The notes: generated by a model not told the origin, from the letters alone. Counted from the first letter of the stretch, positions 19,582 to 28,325 are shown. The stretch is DNA of 64,000 bases from Leclercia adecarboxylata (GCF_006874705.1 NZ_CP035382.1:3782001-3846000), one strand, 5' to 3'. Program-made: numbers and translations.

Positions 19582-19586
19582 AAAAT

Positions 19587-19659
19587 GCCCGGCGGCGCTT
19601 CGCTTGCACGGGCCTACAGGGGGGGTGTTGTAGGCCGGGTAAGCGTAGCGCCACCCGGC
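19587..19659. repeat. REP (BIME) pair of inverted palindromic units
   Basis: Two facing repeat units, GCCCGGCGGCGC...GGGCCTAC and GTAGGCCGGGTAAGCG...CCACCCGGC, form the classic enterobacterial extragenic palindrome. A nearly identical pair occurs at 56764-56832. Such elements sit after genes and can stabilise mRNA 3' ends or bind gyrase/Pol I. Confidence 0.88.
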
Positions 19660-19667
19660 ATAAATCT

Positions 19668-19697
19668 AAAAGCCCCGGGCGATCGCCGGGGCTTTTT
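19668..19697. terminator. Bidirectional terminator
   Basis: AAAAGCCCCGG (19668-19678) pairs with CCGGGGCTTTT (19686-19696) with T residues on the right. It separates the secreted protein gene and REP pair from the leftward small peptide gene and can serve both. Confidence 0.8.
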
Positions 19698-19700
19698 ACA

Positions 19701-19844
19701 TCAGATCTTGCAGGCGTCGCCGCAGTCATCGTCCGCTACAATCGCCTGGGCTTTTTTATCCGCATCTTCAAGGCGTTCTGCGTTACGTTCTTCCGCTTCA
19801 TCCAGCCCGTCAAACACCAGATTATTGAGATCAATTTCCATCAT
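19701..19844 (-). CDS. Small acidic Cys-containing peptide (46-47 aa), unknown function
   Basis: On the minus strand two consecutive ATGs (19844, 19841) follow AGGTAA. They open a frame MEIDLNNLVFDGLDEAEER...AIVADDDCGDACKI that ends right at a terminator hairpin. The peptide is very acidic, with an amphipathic alternating Glu/Arg/Ala helix and a C-terminal DCGDAC pair of cysteines. The clean start signal, short 3' distance to a terminator and non-random composition favour a real gene. I do not recognise a family. It is divergent from the metallo-beta-lactamase-fold gene. Confidence 0.6.
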   Translation of the reverse strand: MMEIDLNNLVFDGLDEAEERNAERLEDADKKAQAIVADDDCGDACKI

Positions 19845-19968
19845 TTACCTGCTTTGTTCGGTTTTTGTTCCAGATCGTATTATAGAGCAAAACAGTGGGC
19901 TGAGGCACCCCAGCGCACATAAGGTTAATCCTTGCCATACTCATGAATTATCCGGCTAAGGAGATGTC

Positions 19969-20787
19969 ATGATCGTCCTCTGTAAAACCTGCGGCACGTC
20001 GTACGACGTGACCAGCGAACCGCAACAGTGCGCCATATGCGAAGATGAACGCCAGTACGTGCCCGCGACGGGGCAGGAATGGATCAATTTCAGCACCCTG
20101 ACCGCCACCCACACCAACAAGTGGCAACAGCTCGAAGCCAGCCTTTTGAGCATCAAAACCGTTCCCGCATTTGCCATCAGCCAGCGGGCGATCCTGCTGC
20201 GCACCCCGCAGGGTAACGTGCTGTGGGACTGCATCGCCAACCTTGACCCCGCCACCCACGCGCTGGTGACGGCGCTGGGCGGGATCGACGCTATTGCCAT
20301 CTCCCACCCGCACTACTACAGCACCATGCAGGACTGGGCCGCGGCCTTTAATGCCCCTGTGTATCTGCATGCCAGCGACCGGCAGTGGGTGATGCGCAGC
20401 AGTCCCGCCCTGCGCTTCTGGGAGGGGGATTCCCTTGAGCTCGCCCCGGACGTCACGCTGCTGCGGCTGGGCGGCCATTTTGCCGGCGGCACGGTGCTGC
20501 ACTGGAATCTCGACGGGGGCGTGCTGCTGGCCGGGGATATCCTGCAGGTGACCCCCGGAAAAGACGCGGTTTCCTTTATGTGGAGCTATCCGAATATGCT
20601 GCCGCTGCTGGCCAGCGAGGTGAGCGAAATCGCCGCCCGTCTGGACGATGTGCGTTTCGAACGGCTCTACGGCGCCTTTGAAGGGCAGAACATTTCCGCT
20701 AGCGCGCGGGAGATTGTCATGCGGTCGGTCCAGAAATATATTGCTTGTCTGAACTCGGGCCCGGTGGGTAAACTCGAAAAACCGTGA
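19969..20787 (+). CDS. Metallo-beta-lactamase-fold protein with N-terminal zinc-ribbon-like motif
   Basis: This 272-residue cytoplasmic protein begins with a CKTCG...CAIC pair of CxxC motifs. It continues as an MBL-like hydrolase: SHPHYYST near residue 105 (a degenerate HxHxDH), GGHFAGG and LLAGDIL. The usual Asp-His after HxH is replaced, so canonical two-metal hydrolase activity is doubtful. It starts at an ATG after AGGAG and is followed 43 bp later by a carbonic anhydrase, possibly co-transcribed. The function is unknown. Confidence 0.75.
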   Translation: MIVLCKTCGTSYDVTSEPQQCAICEDERQYVPATGQEWINFSTLTATHTNKWQQLEASLLSIKTVPAFAISQRAILLRTPQGNVLWDCIANLDPATHALVTALGGIDAIAISHPHYYSTMQDWAAAFNAPVYLHASDRQWVMRSSPALRFWEGDSLELAPDVTLLRLGGHFAGGTVLHWNLDGGVLLAGDILQVTPGKDAVSFMWSYPNMLPLLASEVSEIAARLDDVRFERLYGAFEGQNISASAREIVMRSVQKYIACLNSGPVGKLEKP

Positions 20788-20830
20788 TCTCGATCATGCC
20801 TGTACAATCACAATAAAATGAGACATTGCT

Positions 20831-21466
20831 ATGCAACATATCATTGAAGGTTTTCTCAGCTTTCAAAAAGAAGTTTTTCCGCAACGTAAAGACCTCTTCC
20901 GCAGTCTGGCCTCCAGCCAGAATCCCAAAGCGCTGTTTATCTCCTGTTCTGACAGCCGCCTGGTGCCGGAATTAGTCACCCAGCAGGATCCGGGACAGCT
21001 CTTTGTCATTCGTAATGCTGGCAACATCGTGCCGCCTTTCGGCCCGGAGCCGGGCGGCGTCTCCGCCACCATCGAATACGCGGTAGTGGCGCTGGGTATC
21101 ACCGACATCGTGATCTGCGGCCACTCGAACTGCGGCGCGATGAAGGCGATTGCCGACAACGCCAATCTCGAGCCCATGCCTGCGGTATCACACTGGCTGC
21201 GTTACTCCGATGCCGCCAAAGCGGTGGTGGAGAATAAGACCTGGGACAACCCGACCGACAAAGTTAACGCCATGGTGCAGGAAAACGTCTTCGCCCAGCT
21301 GAGCAACATCAAAACTCACCCTTCTGTGGCGGTAGGCCTGCGTAACAACGCCATCCGTCTGCACGGCTGGGTTTACGATATCGAAAGCGGGGCAATTCTC
21401 GCTCTCGATAAAGATTCAAAAACCTTCGTCTCTCTGTCAGACAACCCTGGCGTTTACTTCGAGTAA
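20831..21466 (+). CDS. Beta-class carbonic anhydrase
   Basis: This 211-residue beta-carbonic anhydrase interconverts CO2 and bicarbonate. The zinc ligands are visible as CSDSR (about Cys39, Asp41) and GHSNCGAM (His and Cys near 97-101). The RNAGN segment of the active site is also intact. It resembles CynT-type enzymes more than the housekeeping Can. It is convergent with ydhS across a GC-rich hairpin. Confidence 0.92.
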   Translation: MQHIIEGFLSFQKEVFPQRKDLFRSLASSQNPKALFISCSDSRLVPELVTQQDPGQLFVIRNAGNIVPPFGPEPGGVSATIEYAVVALGITDIVICGHSNCGAMKAIADNANLEPMPAVSHWLRYSDAAKAVVENKTWDNPTDKVNAMVQENVFAQLSNIKTHPSVAVGLRNNAIRLHGWVYDIESGAILALDKDSKTFVSLSDNPGVYFE

Positions 21467-21474
21467 ATGTCGAT

Positions 21475-21502
21475 ATTCAGGGCGGGCTCCCCCGCCCTGA
21501 AT
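21475..21502. terminator. Intergenic hairpin between carbonic anhydrase and ydhS
   Basis: ATTCAGGGCGGG pairs perfectly with CCCGCCCTGAAT over a 4-base loop between two convergent genes. It lacks a T tract, so it may only be an mRNA 3'-end stabiliser or a rho-independent terminator of reduced strength. Confidence 0.5.
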
Positions 21503-21547
21503 GCTCTGTGCCGTCCACATTCCACGTCGCCGCCTGCGAAACTGCGT

Positions 21548-23158
21548 TTACTCTGTCGTAAACGGCAGCCGACGACGCACGCGCGAGGCGGGCTGCACCG
21601 CGGCTTTTGCCATCGCCTCGCCGATTTCGGCGCACACCACCAGCCCCTGCACGAAGGGGCGATCGTGCATCAGGTACGGCAGGGCACCGAAAGCGATTTT
21701 TCCGCGCAGGTAGTCGGGGGCCAGAAGGGTGTAATCGTCCCCAACGTCGGGGATATCCTCCCCGGCGGATTCCAGCTGGTGGCGCAGGACCGGAAACGGC
21801 AGATCTTTCGTTTTGAGCGGTTGCTGCCCGCGCGCATCGATAAACACATCGAAATACCAGGCTTCATCCCGGGCATGGATCACCGTCCGGTCCTCTTTTA
21901 ACGCCATTTCATAATCGTCACCCAGGGTCAGAATGCTGATAACGCCCGCCTCGCGCAGGGCCAGCAGTCTGCGGATAGACTGGGACGGAATTGCCGCATA
22001 GTTATCGATGAAAATACGCGCCAGGCCGACCTTAAAGCGCTCTTTGTCCTGTTTTGTCAGGTGGGGCACAATCTTCTCAACGGCCTCGTGTAGCCGCAGG
22101 ATGGTGTAGCGCCAGGGCACCGTGCGTTTGTCGCGCTTGTTGCGTTCCACTTCATCGAGGTTAGATACCGCCCAGCGGAACGGGCCATGTCTTTCCCTGT
22201 CGGCAAACCAGGCGTCGCGTATGCTGTCGGCCGTCAGGGTCTCTAACGCCACCGCGTCGCTCCACTGCGGGTCGGCGTGCTGCAGCTCGGCAACGATAAG
22301 ATCAAAAATGCGGTCGAGTAAGCCCTCAGAGCCCTGTTCAATTGCGGCGTCTATTGCCGGTTCCGTGGCGAGGGTGAGCGGCTCGTAGGGGATGGGGCAG
22401 TAAAAGTCGGCTTCCGGCAGGATGCCCGAGCGGGACATTAGCACGATCTTCAGCGCTTCGCTGCCCTCGTCCAGCCGGAACTGGATCTGTTCATTATCGG
22501 CTTCAATGAATTTGCCATGCTGAACGGCGACAGCCATCGCCGCGTCCAGCCCGCTCAGCGAGGTGCCCATAATGCCCACGTTGCAGGCGCGAATTTTTGC
22601 CTCCATCAGCCCGGACCAGGGGCTGGGGAAAAAGGAGCGGGAGGCATTATCTTCATCAGGCCAGACGTGACCGGTGGCGATAACGACCAGATCGAACAGC
22701 TTCGGCGCAGATTCCTCTTCAGTCAAAATATTGACCCCGTCAGGGGTTGCCTCCACGTCGGTGACCTGGCAGGACTCGCGCACCTCGATGTCAAAACCCG
22801 CTTTTTTGGCCCGATCGACCAGCTGCACAAATTGATCGCGGAAATACTCCCCCAGTAGAATGCGCGGCAGAAACTGCCGGACGTGCAGGGTTGATTGCTC
22901 CACGCCGTAGCGCGCCAGATGCGCATCGTCCAGACTACGCAGCCAGTCAATGTAGGTTGAAACCAGAGGGGGGATTTCGATACTGGCGATGTTAGCCAGC
23001 ATCATTTTAGAGTTCTCTTCGTCGCTGTAGGGCATGCCGACGCCGGCTTTTTCGGCCTGCTCGAAGACCGTGATGCAAAGCGGCGTCCGATGGTTAAGTA
23101 GCGAAAAAAACGTATAAATGCCGGTCGGCCCTGCGCCGATAATTGCGATCCTTTTCAT
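21548..23158 (-). CDS. ydhS: YdhS, FAD/NAD(P)-binding protein
   Basis: This 536-residue protein closely resembles E. coli YdhS. The N-terminal Rossmann motif IAIIGAGPTGIY binds FAD, GIMGTSLSGLDAAMA around 200 is the second dinucleotide fold, and IDARGQ is near the C-terminus. In E. coli ydhS sits in the ydhYVWXUT redox cluster under FNR/NarL control. Here it is divergent from a molybdoenzyme operon, so a link to anaerobic redox metabolism is plausible. The substrate is unknown. The ATG at 23158 is preferred over the TTG just upstream. Confidence 0.9.
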   Translation of the reverse strand: MKRIAIIGAGPTGIYTFFSLLNHRTPLCITVFEQAEKAGVGMPYSDEENSKMMLANIASIEIPPLVSTYIDWLRSLDDAHLARYGVEQSTLHVRQFLPRILLGEYFRDQFVQLVDRAKKAGFDIEVRESCQVTDVEATPDGVNILTEEESAPKLFDLVVIATGHVWPDEDNASRSFFPSPWSGLMEAKIRACNVGIMGTSLSGLDAAMAVAVQHGKFIEADNEQIQFRLDEGSEALKIVLMSRSGILPEADFYCPIPYEPLTLATEPAIDAAIEQGSEGLLDRIFDLIVAELQHADPQWSDAVALETLTADSIRDAWFADRERHGPFRWAVSNLDEVERNKRDKRTVPWRYTILRLHEAVEKIVPHLTKQDKERFKVGLARIFIDNYAAIPSQSIRRLLALREAGVISILTLGDDYEMALKEDRTVIHARDEAWYFDVFIDARGQQPLKTKDLPFPVLRHQLESAGEDIPDVGDDYTLLAPDYLRGKIAFGALPYLMHDRPFVQGLVVCAEIGEAMAKAAVQPASRVRRRLPFTTE

Positions 23159-23387
23159 CAATGCTGACCCTTTTTTTGCCTGCCTGTAACGTCGTCTCAG
23201 GCACGCGCGTTATTAATCCATGAAAAATAAGTGTGGATGAAAACGCAAAATGAGCAAATCAGCAGTCCGGGGATACCCCTAAATCATTAGTTTTGTGAAT
23301 GCGTGTTAAATATAGCATTCACATACTAAATTGTTTTACCTGAATAAATCAAAAATAACGCGCCTGGCACAGGGCACATTTTCTCAA

Positions 23388-23401
23388 TTGATTCATATCA
23401 A
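23388..23401. promoter_or_regulatory. FNR box of the dms-like operon
   Basis: TTGATTCATATCAA is a perfect FNR consensus (TTGAT-N4-ATCAA) 55 bp upstream of the molybdoenzyme start. The match and the nature of the downstream genes support anaerobic activation. A TACCCCT heptamer at about 23275 might be a NarL/NarP site but is too short to call. Confidence 0.85.
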
Positions 23402-23455
23402 TTACCTCCCAGGGGTTATAGGGAAGAATGCACCTCTTTTTTGAGAGGGTACAAC

Positions 23456-25855
23456 ATGTCAGAACGCAAAGAAAAAAGGGAGGCGCTTTTTCCCGAAATC
23501 ACGCGCAGAGGCCTACTCAAGGCGGGCTCAGCCCTGGTGACGCTGCCCTTTGTCATGTCCGGTAAAGCAATGGCCGCGAAAACCGCTGCCGGTACGGCGC
23601 AGGCGTCCGCGGAGAGCGCAGAACGCGTCGTCCAGACCTGCAGCACCTTCGACTGTGGCGGTAAATGCGATATTCGCGCCCACGTCGCGGACGGCGTGGT
23701 GACACAGATCACCACTCGCCCGGATAGCGCGCTCGATCCGCAGATGCCGGTGATGCGCGCCTGCGTGCGCGGCCGGAGCTATCGCAAGTTTGTCTATCAC
23801 CCGGATCGTCTGAAATATCCGATGAAGCGCGTCGGCAAACGGGGGGAGGGGAAGTTTGAACGCATTTCCTGGGAAGAAGCCACCACGCTTATCGCCGACA
23901 ACCTGCAACGCATCACCGCCAAATATGGCCCGGCGTGCCGCTTTGTGCACAACAATACCGCCACCAGCGGGGGCACCTTCTCCGGCGATAAAATGATGCG
24001 TCGTCTGCTCAATCTCACCGGGGGCTATCTGGAGTATTACCACTCGGTGAGCATGGGCAACACCGCCGCCGCGACGCCCTATACCTACGGCACGGCCGCC
24101 AGCGGTAACTCGCTGGATACCCTGGCCGACACGAAGCTGGTGATCCTCTGGGGACACAACCCGAACGAAACCATCTTCGGCCACACCAACCACTATTTTC
24201 AGCAGATGAAACAGAACGGTACCCGCTTTATCGTCGTCGATCCGCGTTATTCCGATACCGTGGCGTCGCTGGCCGATGAGTGGATCCCGCTGCTGCCCGC
24301 CACCGACAACGCCCTGATGGACGCCATGATGTACGTCATCGTCAGCGAAAACCTGCACGATAAAGCCTTTATCGAACGCTATACCCAGGGCTTCGACGAG
24401 GCCTCCATGCCGGAAGGCGTGCCCGCCAACGAGTCGCTGGTGGCTTACCTGATGGGGGATAAAGACGGTCAGGTCAAAACCCCGGAGTGGGCGGAAAAGA
24501 TCACCCGTGTTCCGGCACAAACGATTCGCCAGCTGGCGCGGGATTACGCTAACACCAAACCGGCGGCGTTGATTCAGGGCTGGGGGCCTCAACGACACAA
24601 CTGTGGCGAGCGTACCGCCCGCGGTTCGACGCTGCTGGCGACTCTTACCGGCAATGTCGGCATCAAAGGCGGCTGGGCGGCGGGATACGGCGGCTGCGGC
24701 AACCGTAAATTCGCGGCGGGCCCGGAGATGCCAGACAACCCGGTCAAAGAGAGCATCTCGATCATGAACTGGGTGCAGGCCGCCGATGATGCCAGCAAAG
24801 TGACGGCGGAAGCGGGGCTCAAAGGGGCGGATAAACTCAACAGCAATATCCGTATCCTCTTCTCGCTGGCGGGTAACTATCTGGCGAACCAGAACCCGGA
24901 TCTGCATCAGGCGGTGAAGGTGCTGGAGGATGAGTCGAAAATTGAGTTTATCGTCGCCAGCGACCTCTACATGACCCCGAGCGCCCGCTATGCGGATCTG
25001 CTGTTGCCGGAAACCAGCTTTATGGAGCGCTGGAACATCGGGGAAACCTGGGGGACGGCAAGCTACCTGATCCTGTCGGAAAAGCTGATCGAGCCGGAGT
25101 TTGAACGCCGCTCTGACTATGACTGGCAGCGTGAAGTGGCCGCTAAGCTGGCGATTGAGCCGCAGTTCAGCGAAGGCCGCACCGAGCAGGAGTGGATTGA
25201 ACATATCTGGGAGCAGACCCGCCTCTCCATGCCGGATGAGCAGTTGCCGACGTTCGCCGAGCTGCGGGAAAAACGTCAGCACCTCTTCAAAAGCAAGCCG
25301 TATGTGGCCTTTGAAGACAACATCCGCGATCCGCAGAATCACCCCTTCCCGACGCCGTCCGGGAAAATTGAGATCTTCTCGAAGCGTCTGTACGACATGA
25401 ACAACCCGGAAATCCCGGCGCTGTCGCATTACGTTCCGGCACACGAAGGCCCGGAAGATGCGCTCGCGAAGCAGTTCCCGCTCCAGCTGATCACCTGGAA
25501 AGGAAAGAACCGCGCCAACTCCACGCAGTATGCCAACCCCTGGCTGCAGGAAGTGCAGGTCCAGAAACTGTGGATCAACCCGATGGATGCCCAGCAGCGG
25601 GGGATCCGCCAGGGGGACAGCGTGCGCATTCACAACCAGCGCGGTGTCTGCCAGGTGCCGGCGGAGGTGACCCAGCGCATTATACCTGGGGTGGTCGCCA
25701 TGCAGGCCGGGGCCTGGTGGCAGCCGGATGCCGAAGGCGTCGATCACGGCGGGTGTGCCAACGTTCTGAGCTCCGCACGTATTACTCCGCTTGCGAAAGG
25801 CAATTCTCATCAAACCATGCTTGTGGAGGTCGCAAAGTATGAGCCAGCAGTATAA
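23456..25855 (+). CDS. DmsA/YnfE-type molybdopterin oxidoreductase, catalytic subunit
   Basis: This 799-residue Tat-exported molybdoenzyme has a twin-arginine signal TRRGLLKAG (about 17-25) with a following hydrophobic stretch. A [4Fe-4S] cluster motif CSTFDCGGKC is completed by VMRACVRG. The bis-MGD domain has YHSVSMGNT, where a serine is the likely Mo ligand by comparison with DmsA. It would reduce DMSO or another S-/N-oxide at the expense of quinol, on the periplasmic side. The start is the ATG at 23456. It overlaps the dmsB-like gene by 17 bp. The substrate is not determined. Confidence 0.88.
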   Translation: MSERKEKREALFPEITRRGLLKAGSALVTLPFVMSGKAMAAKTAAGTAQASAESAERVVQTCSTFDCGGKCDIRAHVADGVVTQITTRPDSALDPQMPVMRACVRGRSYRKFVYHPDRLKYPMKRVGKRGEGKFERISWEEATTLIADNLQRITAKYGPACRFVHNNTATSGGTFSGDKMMRRLLNLTGGYLEYYHSVSMGNTAAATPYTYGTAASGNSLDTLADTKLVILWGHNPNETIFGHTNHYFQQMKQNGTRFIVVDPRYSDTVASLADEWIPLLPATDNALMDAMMYVIVSENLHDKAFIERYTQGFDEASMPEGVPANESLVAYLMGDKDGQVKTPEWAEKITRVPAQTIRQLARDYANTKPAALIQGWGPQRHNCGERTARGSTLLATLTGNVGIKGGWAAGYGGCGNRKFAAGPEMPDNPVKESISIMNWVQAADDASKVTAEAGLKGADKLNSNIRILFSLAGNYLANQNPDLHQAVKVLEDESKIEFIVASDLYMTPSARYADLLLPETSFMERWNIGETWGTASYLILSEKLIEPEFERRSDYDWQREVAAKLAIEPQFSEGRTEQEWIEHIWEQTRLSMPDEQLPTFAELREKRQHLFKSKPYVAFEDNIRDPQNHPFPTPSGKIEIFSKRLYDMNNPEIPALSHYVPAHEGPEDALAKQFPLQLITWKGKNRANSTQYANPWLQEVQVQKLWINPMDAQQRGIRQGDSVRIHNQRGVCQVPAEVTQRIIPGVVAMQAGAWWQPDAEGVDHGGCANVLSSARITPLAKGNSHQTMLVEVAKYEPAV

Positions 25856-26471
25856 GGAATACCCACCGGTCAGCGATAAGCAGCTTGGCTTTTTCATTGA
25901 CTCATCACGTTGCTCCGGGTGCAAAGCCTGCCAGGTGGCCTGTAAAGACAAGCATAACCTCGAGGTGGGGCGACGTTTCCGTCGCGTCTATGAGGTGAAG
26001 GGCGGCGGCTTTATCCCGACCGGACAGGGGGGCTATGCCAATAACGTCTATGCCTTCACCCTGTCGATCTCCTGCAACCACTGCGCGGATCCGATTTGCA
26101 CCAAAAACTGCCCGACCACGGCGATGCATAAGCGCCCGGGGGATGGCATTGTCCGCGTCGATACCAACAAATGCGTCGGCTGCGGCTACTGCGCCTGGTC
26201 GTGCCCTTACGGCGCGCCGCAGATGAATGAGGAGGCCGGGCAGATGTCAAAATGCGATTTCTGCGTGGATTTGCAGGCCAAAGGCGAACAGCCGATCTGC
26301 GTCGCCACCTGCCCGTTGGGGGCGATCCAGTTCGGGCCGATCGAGGAGTTGCGCGCGAAGTATGGCAATCTCTGCGACGTGCAGGGCCTGCCGGCGTCGT
26401 CCATTACTCAGCCCAATCTGGTGATTAAACCGCATCAGGGTGCAGAAAAAGAGGAACAGCCGCATGCATGA
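25839..26471 (+). CDS. DmsB-type four-cluster iron-sulfur subunit
   Basis: This 210-residue ferredoxin-like subunit passes electrons from the membrane anchor to the molybdoenzyme. Four cysteine motifs for [4Fe-4S] clusters are visible: CSGCKACQVAC, CNHCADPIC...C, CVGCGYCAWSCP and CDFCVD...CVATCP. The ATG at 25839 (MSQQYKEY), preceded by GTGGAGG, is chosen over the longer frame because it gives the family N-terminus. It overlaps the upstream and downstream genes by 17 and 8 bp. Confidence 0.92.
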   Translation: MSQQYKEYPPVSDKQLGFFIDSSRCSGCKACQVACKDKHNLEVGRRFRRVYEVKGGGFIPTGQGGYANNVYAFTLSISCNHCADPICTKNCPTTAMHKRPGDGIVRVDTNKCVGCGYCAWSCPYGAPQMNEEAGQMSKCDFCVDLQAKGEQPICVATCPLGAIQFGPIEELRAKYGNLCDVQGLPASSITQPNLVIKPHQGAEKEEQPHA

Positions 26472-27297
26472 GTTACCGCTTCTGATTTTTACCCTGCTGG
26501 TACAAGGCTCGGTTGGCATGACCCTCTTCCTGACGCTATCTGCCCGGGCGGGATCGCGCGTGCCGGAGGTCAAACCCCAGCTGCTGCCGGGCATGCTGAT
26601 AGCCTGTATTGCCAGCGGCCTGGGGCTGATGGTTTCCACCCTGCACCTCGGCTATCCGCTCAACGCGTTTAATGCCCTGCGCCACGTCGCCAGCTCATGG
26701 CTGAGCCGTGAGATCGTCTTTGCCAGCCTCTATCTGGCTGCACTTGGGCTTTGCACGCTGGTGATGCTGGTCAGAAAGCAGCTGAACCCGCTGTTACTGC
26801 CCTTGGCCGCCGTGCTGGGGCTTATTGACGTCTGGTGCATGAGTGCGATCTATGCTCATACCTCCGTCATTACCTGGAGCCATTTCAACACCTGGCTGAT
26901 GTTTTACGGTGCCGTTGGCGTGCTGGGCGCGGTGGCGCTGGCATGGCTGCCGATGCTCAAAGCACGCTCCGTGGCCCGGGAGCGACAGTCAGTGATGCGC
27001 TTCGCGGCGGCGATGGTGGTGGCGATTGTCGCCATACGTCTGCTGGCACAGCCGGACTATATGGCTCATCTGGCAAGTGCCAGCCTGAGCGGCGTTATCA
27101 CCCTGCCGCACCAGCCGATGGAGATCTTCACCCGGCTAAGCGGTCTGCGGCTGCTGAGCTGGACTTTATCCGCGGTCGGGGCGCTGCTGTTTGCGGTAAG
27201 CGCATGGCGTCAGGGCAAGTTCGGGTTGATGGTCGGTAGCCTGCTGCTGGTGCTGTCTGAAGTGTTGTTCCGCTTTATGTTCTTCTGCATTAACTGA
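26464..27297 (+). CDS. DmsC-type membrane anchor subunit
   Basis: This 277-residue protein has eight or so hydrophobic segments and begins MHELPLLIFTLLVQGSVG, as in DmsC/YnfH. It anchors the catalytic and Fe-S subunits and oxidises menaquinol. The ATG at 26464 overlaps the dmsB-like 3' end. The stop TGA overlaps the ATG of the next gene by one base, so the four genes form one operon. Confidence 0.9.
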   Translation: MHELPLLIFTLLVQGSVGMTLFLTLSARAGSRVPEVKPQLLPGMLIACIASGLGLMVSTLHLGYPLNAFNALRHVASSWLSREIVFASLYLAALGLCTLVMLVRKQLNPLLLPLAAVLGLIDVWCMSAIYAHTSVITWSHFNTWLMFYGAVGVLGAVALAWLPMLKARSVARERQSVMRFAAAMVVAIVAIRLLAQPDYMAHLASASLSGVITLPHQPMEIFTRLSGLRLLSWTLSAVGALLFAVSAWRQGKFGLMVGSLLLVLSEVLFRFMFFCIN

Positions 27298-28172
27298 TGG
27301 CGCGCTTTCGCCTGACGCAGATCCCCGCGCCGCCCGGCGTGGGGGAGTCCTGCTTGCGCAAACAGCTTCCCCGCCACGACTGTCAGGCGTGTATGGTGGC
27401 GTGCCCGGTGCAGGCCATTACCGCCCCTGCCACCACGCCGGTGATTAACGAGGCTGAATGCCTGCAATGCGGCCGCTGCCTGTTCGTCTGTCCGGCGGAT
27501 GCGCTGCAAAACATTCGGCCTGAAACCCGCCACTTTACGGCATCGACGCTGGTTGCGCCTTTTTCCACGCTGGAGCCGTCCGTAGAGGAATTGCTGATGT
27601 GGCATCAGCAGCACGGGATCCGGGCGGTGGAAATGGAGATGGATGCGTTTCCCGGCTGGGTGCGCGCCGTCGCAGCCCTGAATATCCGGCTTCGGGAACT
27701 GAATGCCCCTGTCTGGCAGATCGTTGCGCCGCAGCGAAAAGCGATCAACACCGGGAGGCGACACTTTATTAAGGTTCGCGAAGTGGACGTCCAGTCATCC
27801 ACCGTGAGCGTCGGGGTTCGGGCCCGTCGTCAGACTTTCTCAGCACTCAGCGAATATCAGCTGTCGTTAGATCGGGCGCAATGCACGGTCTGTGGGGCCT
27901 GCGCCAGGGTCTGTATGGAGAAGGCGCTGAGCCGGGGCGAGGGGGCGCTGACGTTCTCGTCGTCATCCTGTACCGGCTGCAACAGCTGCGCCGTGGTCTG
28001 CCCCGTGGACGCGATTCGCATCCACAGACAGGTGGGTGAAAACAGGGTGTTGCACTTTCCGTGGATTCAAAAAACCTGCCGATGCTGTCAGCGGGCTTTT
28101 TATACCTTTGATCCGGAAACAGAACGCTGTGCGGTGTGTCAGCGGCATAAGTACGGAATGCGGGAAGCATAA
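27297..28172 (+). CDS. Polyferredoxin (4Fe-4S) accessory protein of the dms-like operon
   Basis: This 291-residue cytoplasmic protein has an N-terminal two-cluster module (CQACMVACP, CLQCGRCLFVCP at about 29-75), a cysteine-free middle, and a second two-cluster module (CTVCGACARVC, CTGCNSCAVVCP at about 195-240). Four extra cysteines in CRCC...CAVC follow near the C-terminus, probably a metal site. It resembles NapF-like ferredoxins fused in tandem. It is the fourth gene of the operon. No TorD/DmsD chaperone gene is present, so this protein might take part in maturation or electron delivery; that is inference. Confidence 0.8.
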   Translation: MARFRLTQIPAPPGVGESCLRKQLPRHDCQACMVACPVQAITAPATTPVINEAECLQCGRCLFVCPADALQNIRPETRHFTASTLVAPFSTLEPSVEELLMWHQQHGIRAVEMEMDAFPGWVRAVAALNIRLRELNAPVWQIVAPQRKAINTGRRHFIKVREVDVQSSTVSVGVRARRQTFSALSEYQLSLDRAQCTVCGACARVCMEKALSRGEGALTFSSSSCTGCNSCAVVCPVDAIRIHRQVGENRVLHFPWIQKTCRCCQRAFYTFDPETERCAVCQRHKYGMREA

Positions 28173-28237
28173 AAAACGTGTGACAACAGGGTGATTTATA
28201 AGAGAGATAAAAAAGAATAACTGAGGACTAACTGAAA

Positions 28238-28314
28238 TGGTGCGTCCGAGTGGACTCGAACCACCGACCCCCACCATGTCAAGGTGGTGCTCTAACCAAC
28301 TGAGCTACGGACGC
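28238..28314 (-). tRNA. valW: tRNA-Val (GAC), second of the tandem pair
   Basis: The 77-nt minus-strand sequence folds as a cloverleaf with acceptor GCGTCCG/CGGACGC, anticodon loop TTGACAT (anticodon GAC), T-loop GTTCGAGTC and encoded CCA. It matches E. coli valW. In Salmonella the valV end of this pair is where SPI-2 is inserted. Confidence 0.96.
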
Positions 28315-28325
28315 ACTGTAGAGAA

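Noticed and set aside
23528..25951. 807-codon minus-strand ORF opposite the dmsA-like gene
   Set aside because: A long shadow ORF caused by GC-rich codon use. The plus-strand frame has the Tat signal, Fe-S motif and molybdopterin domain.
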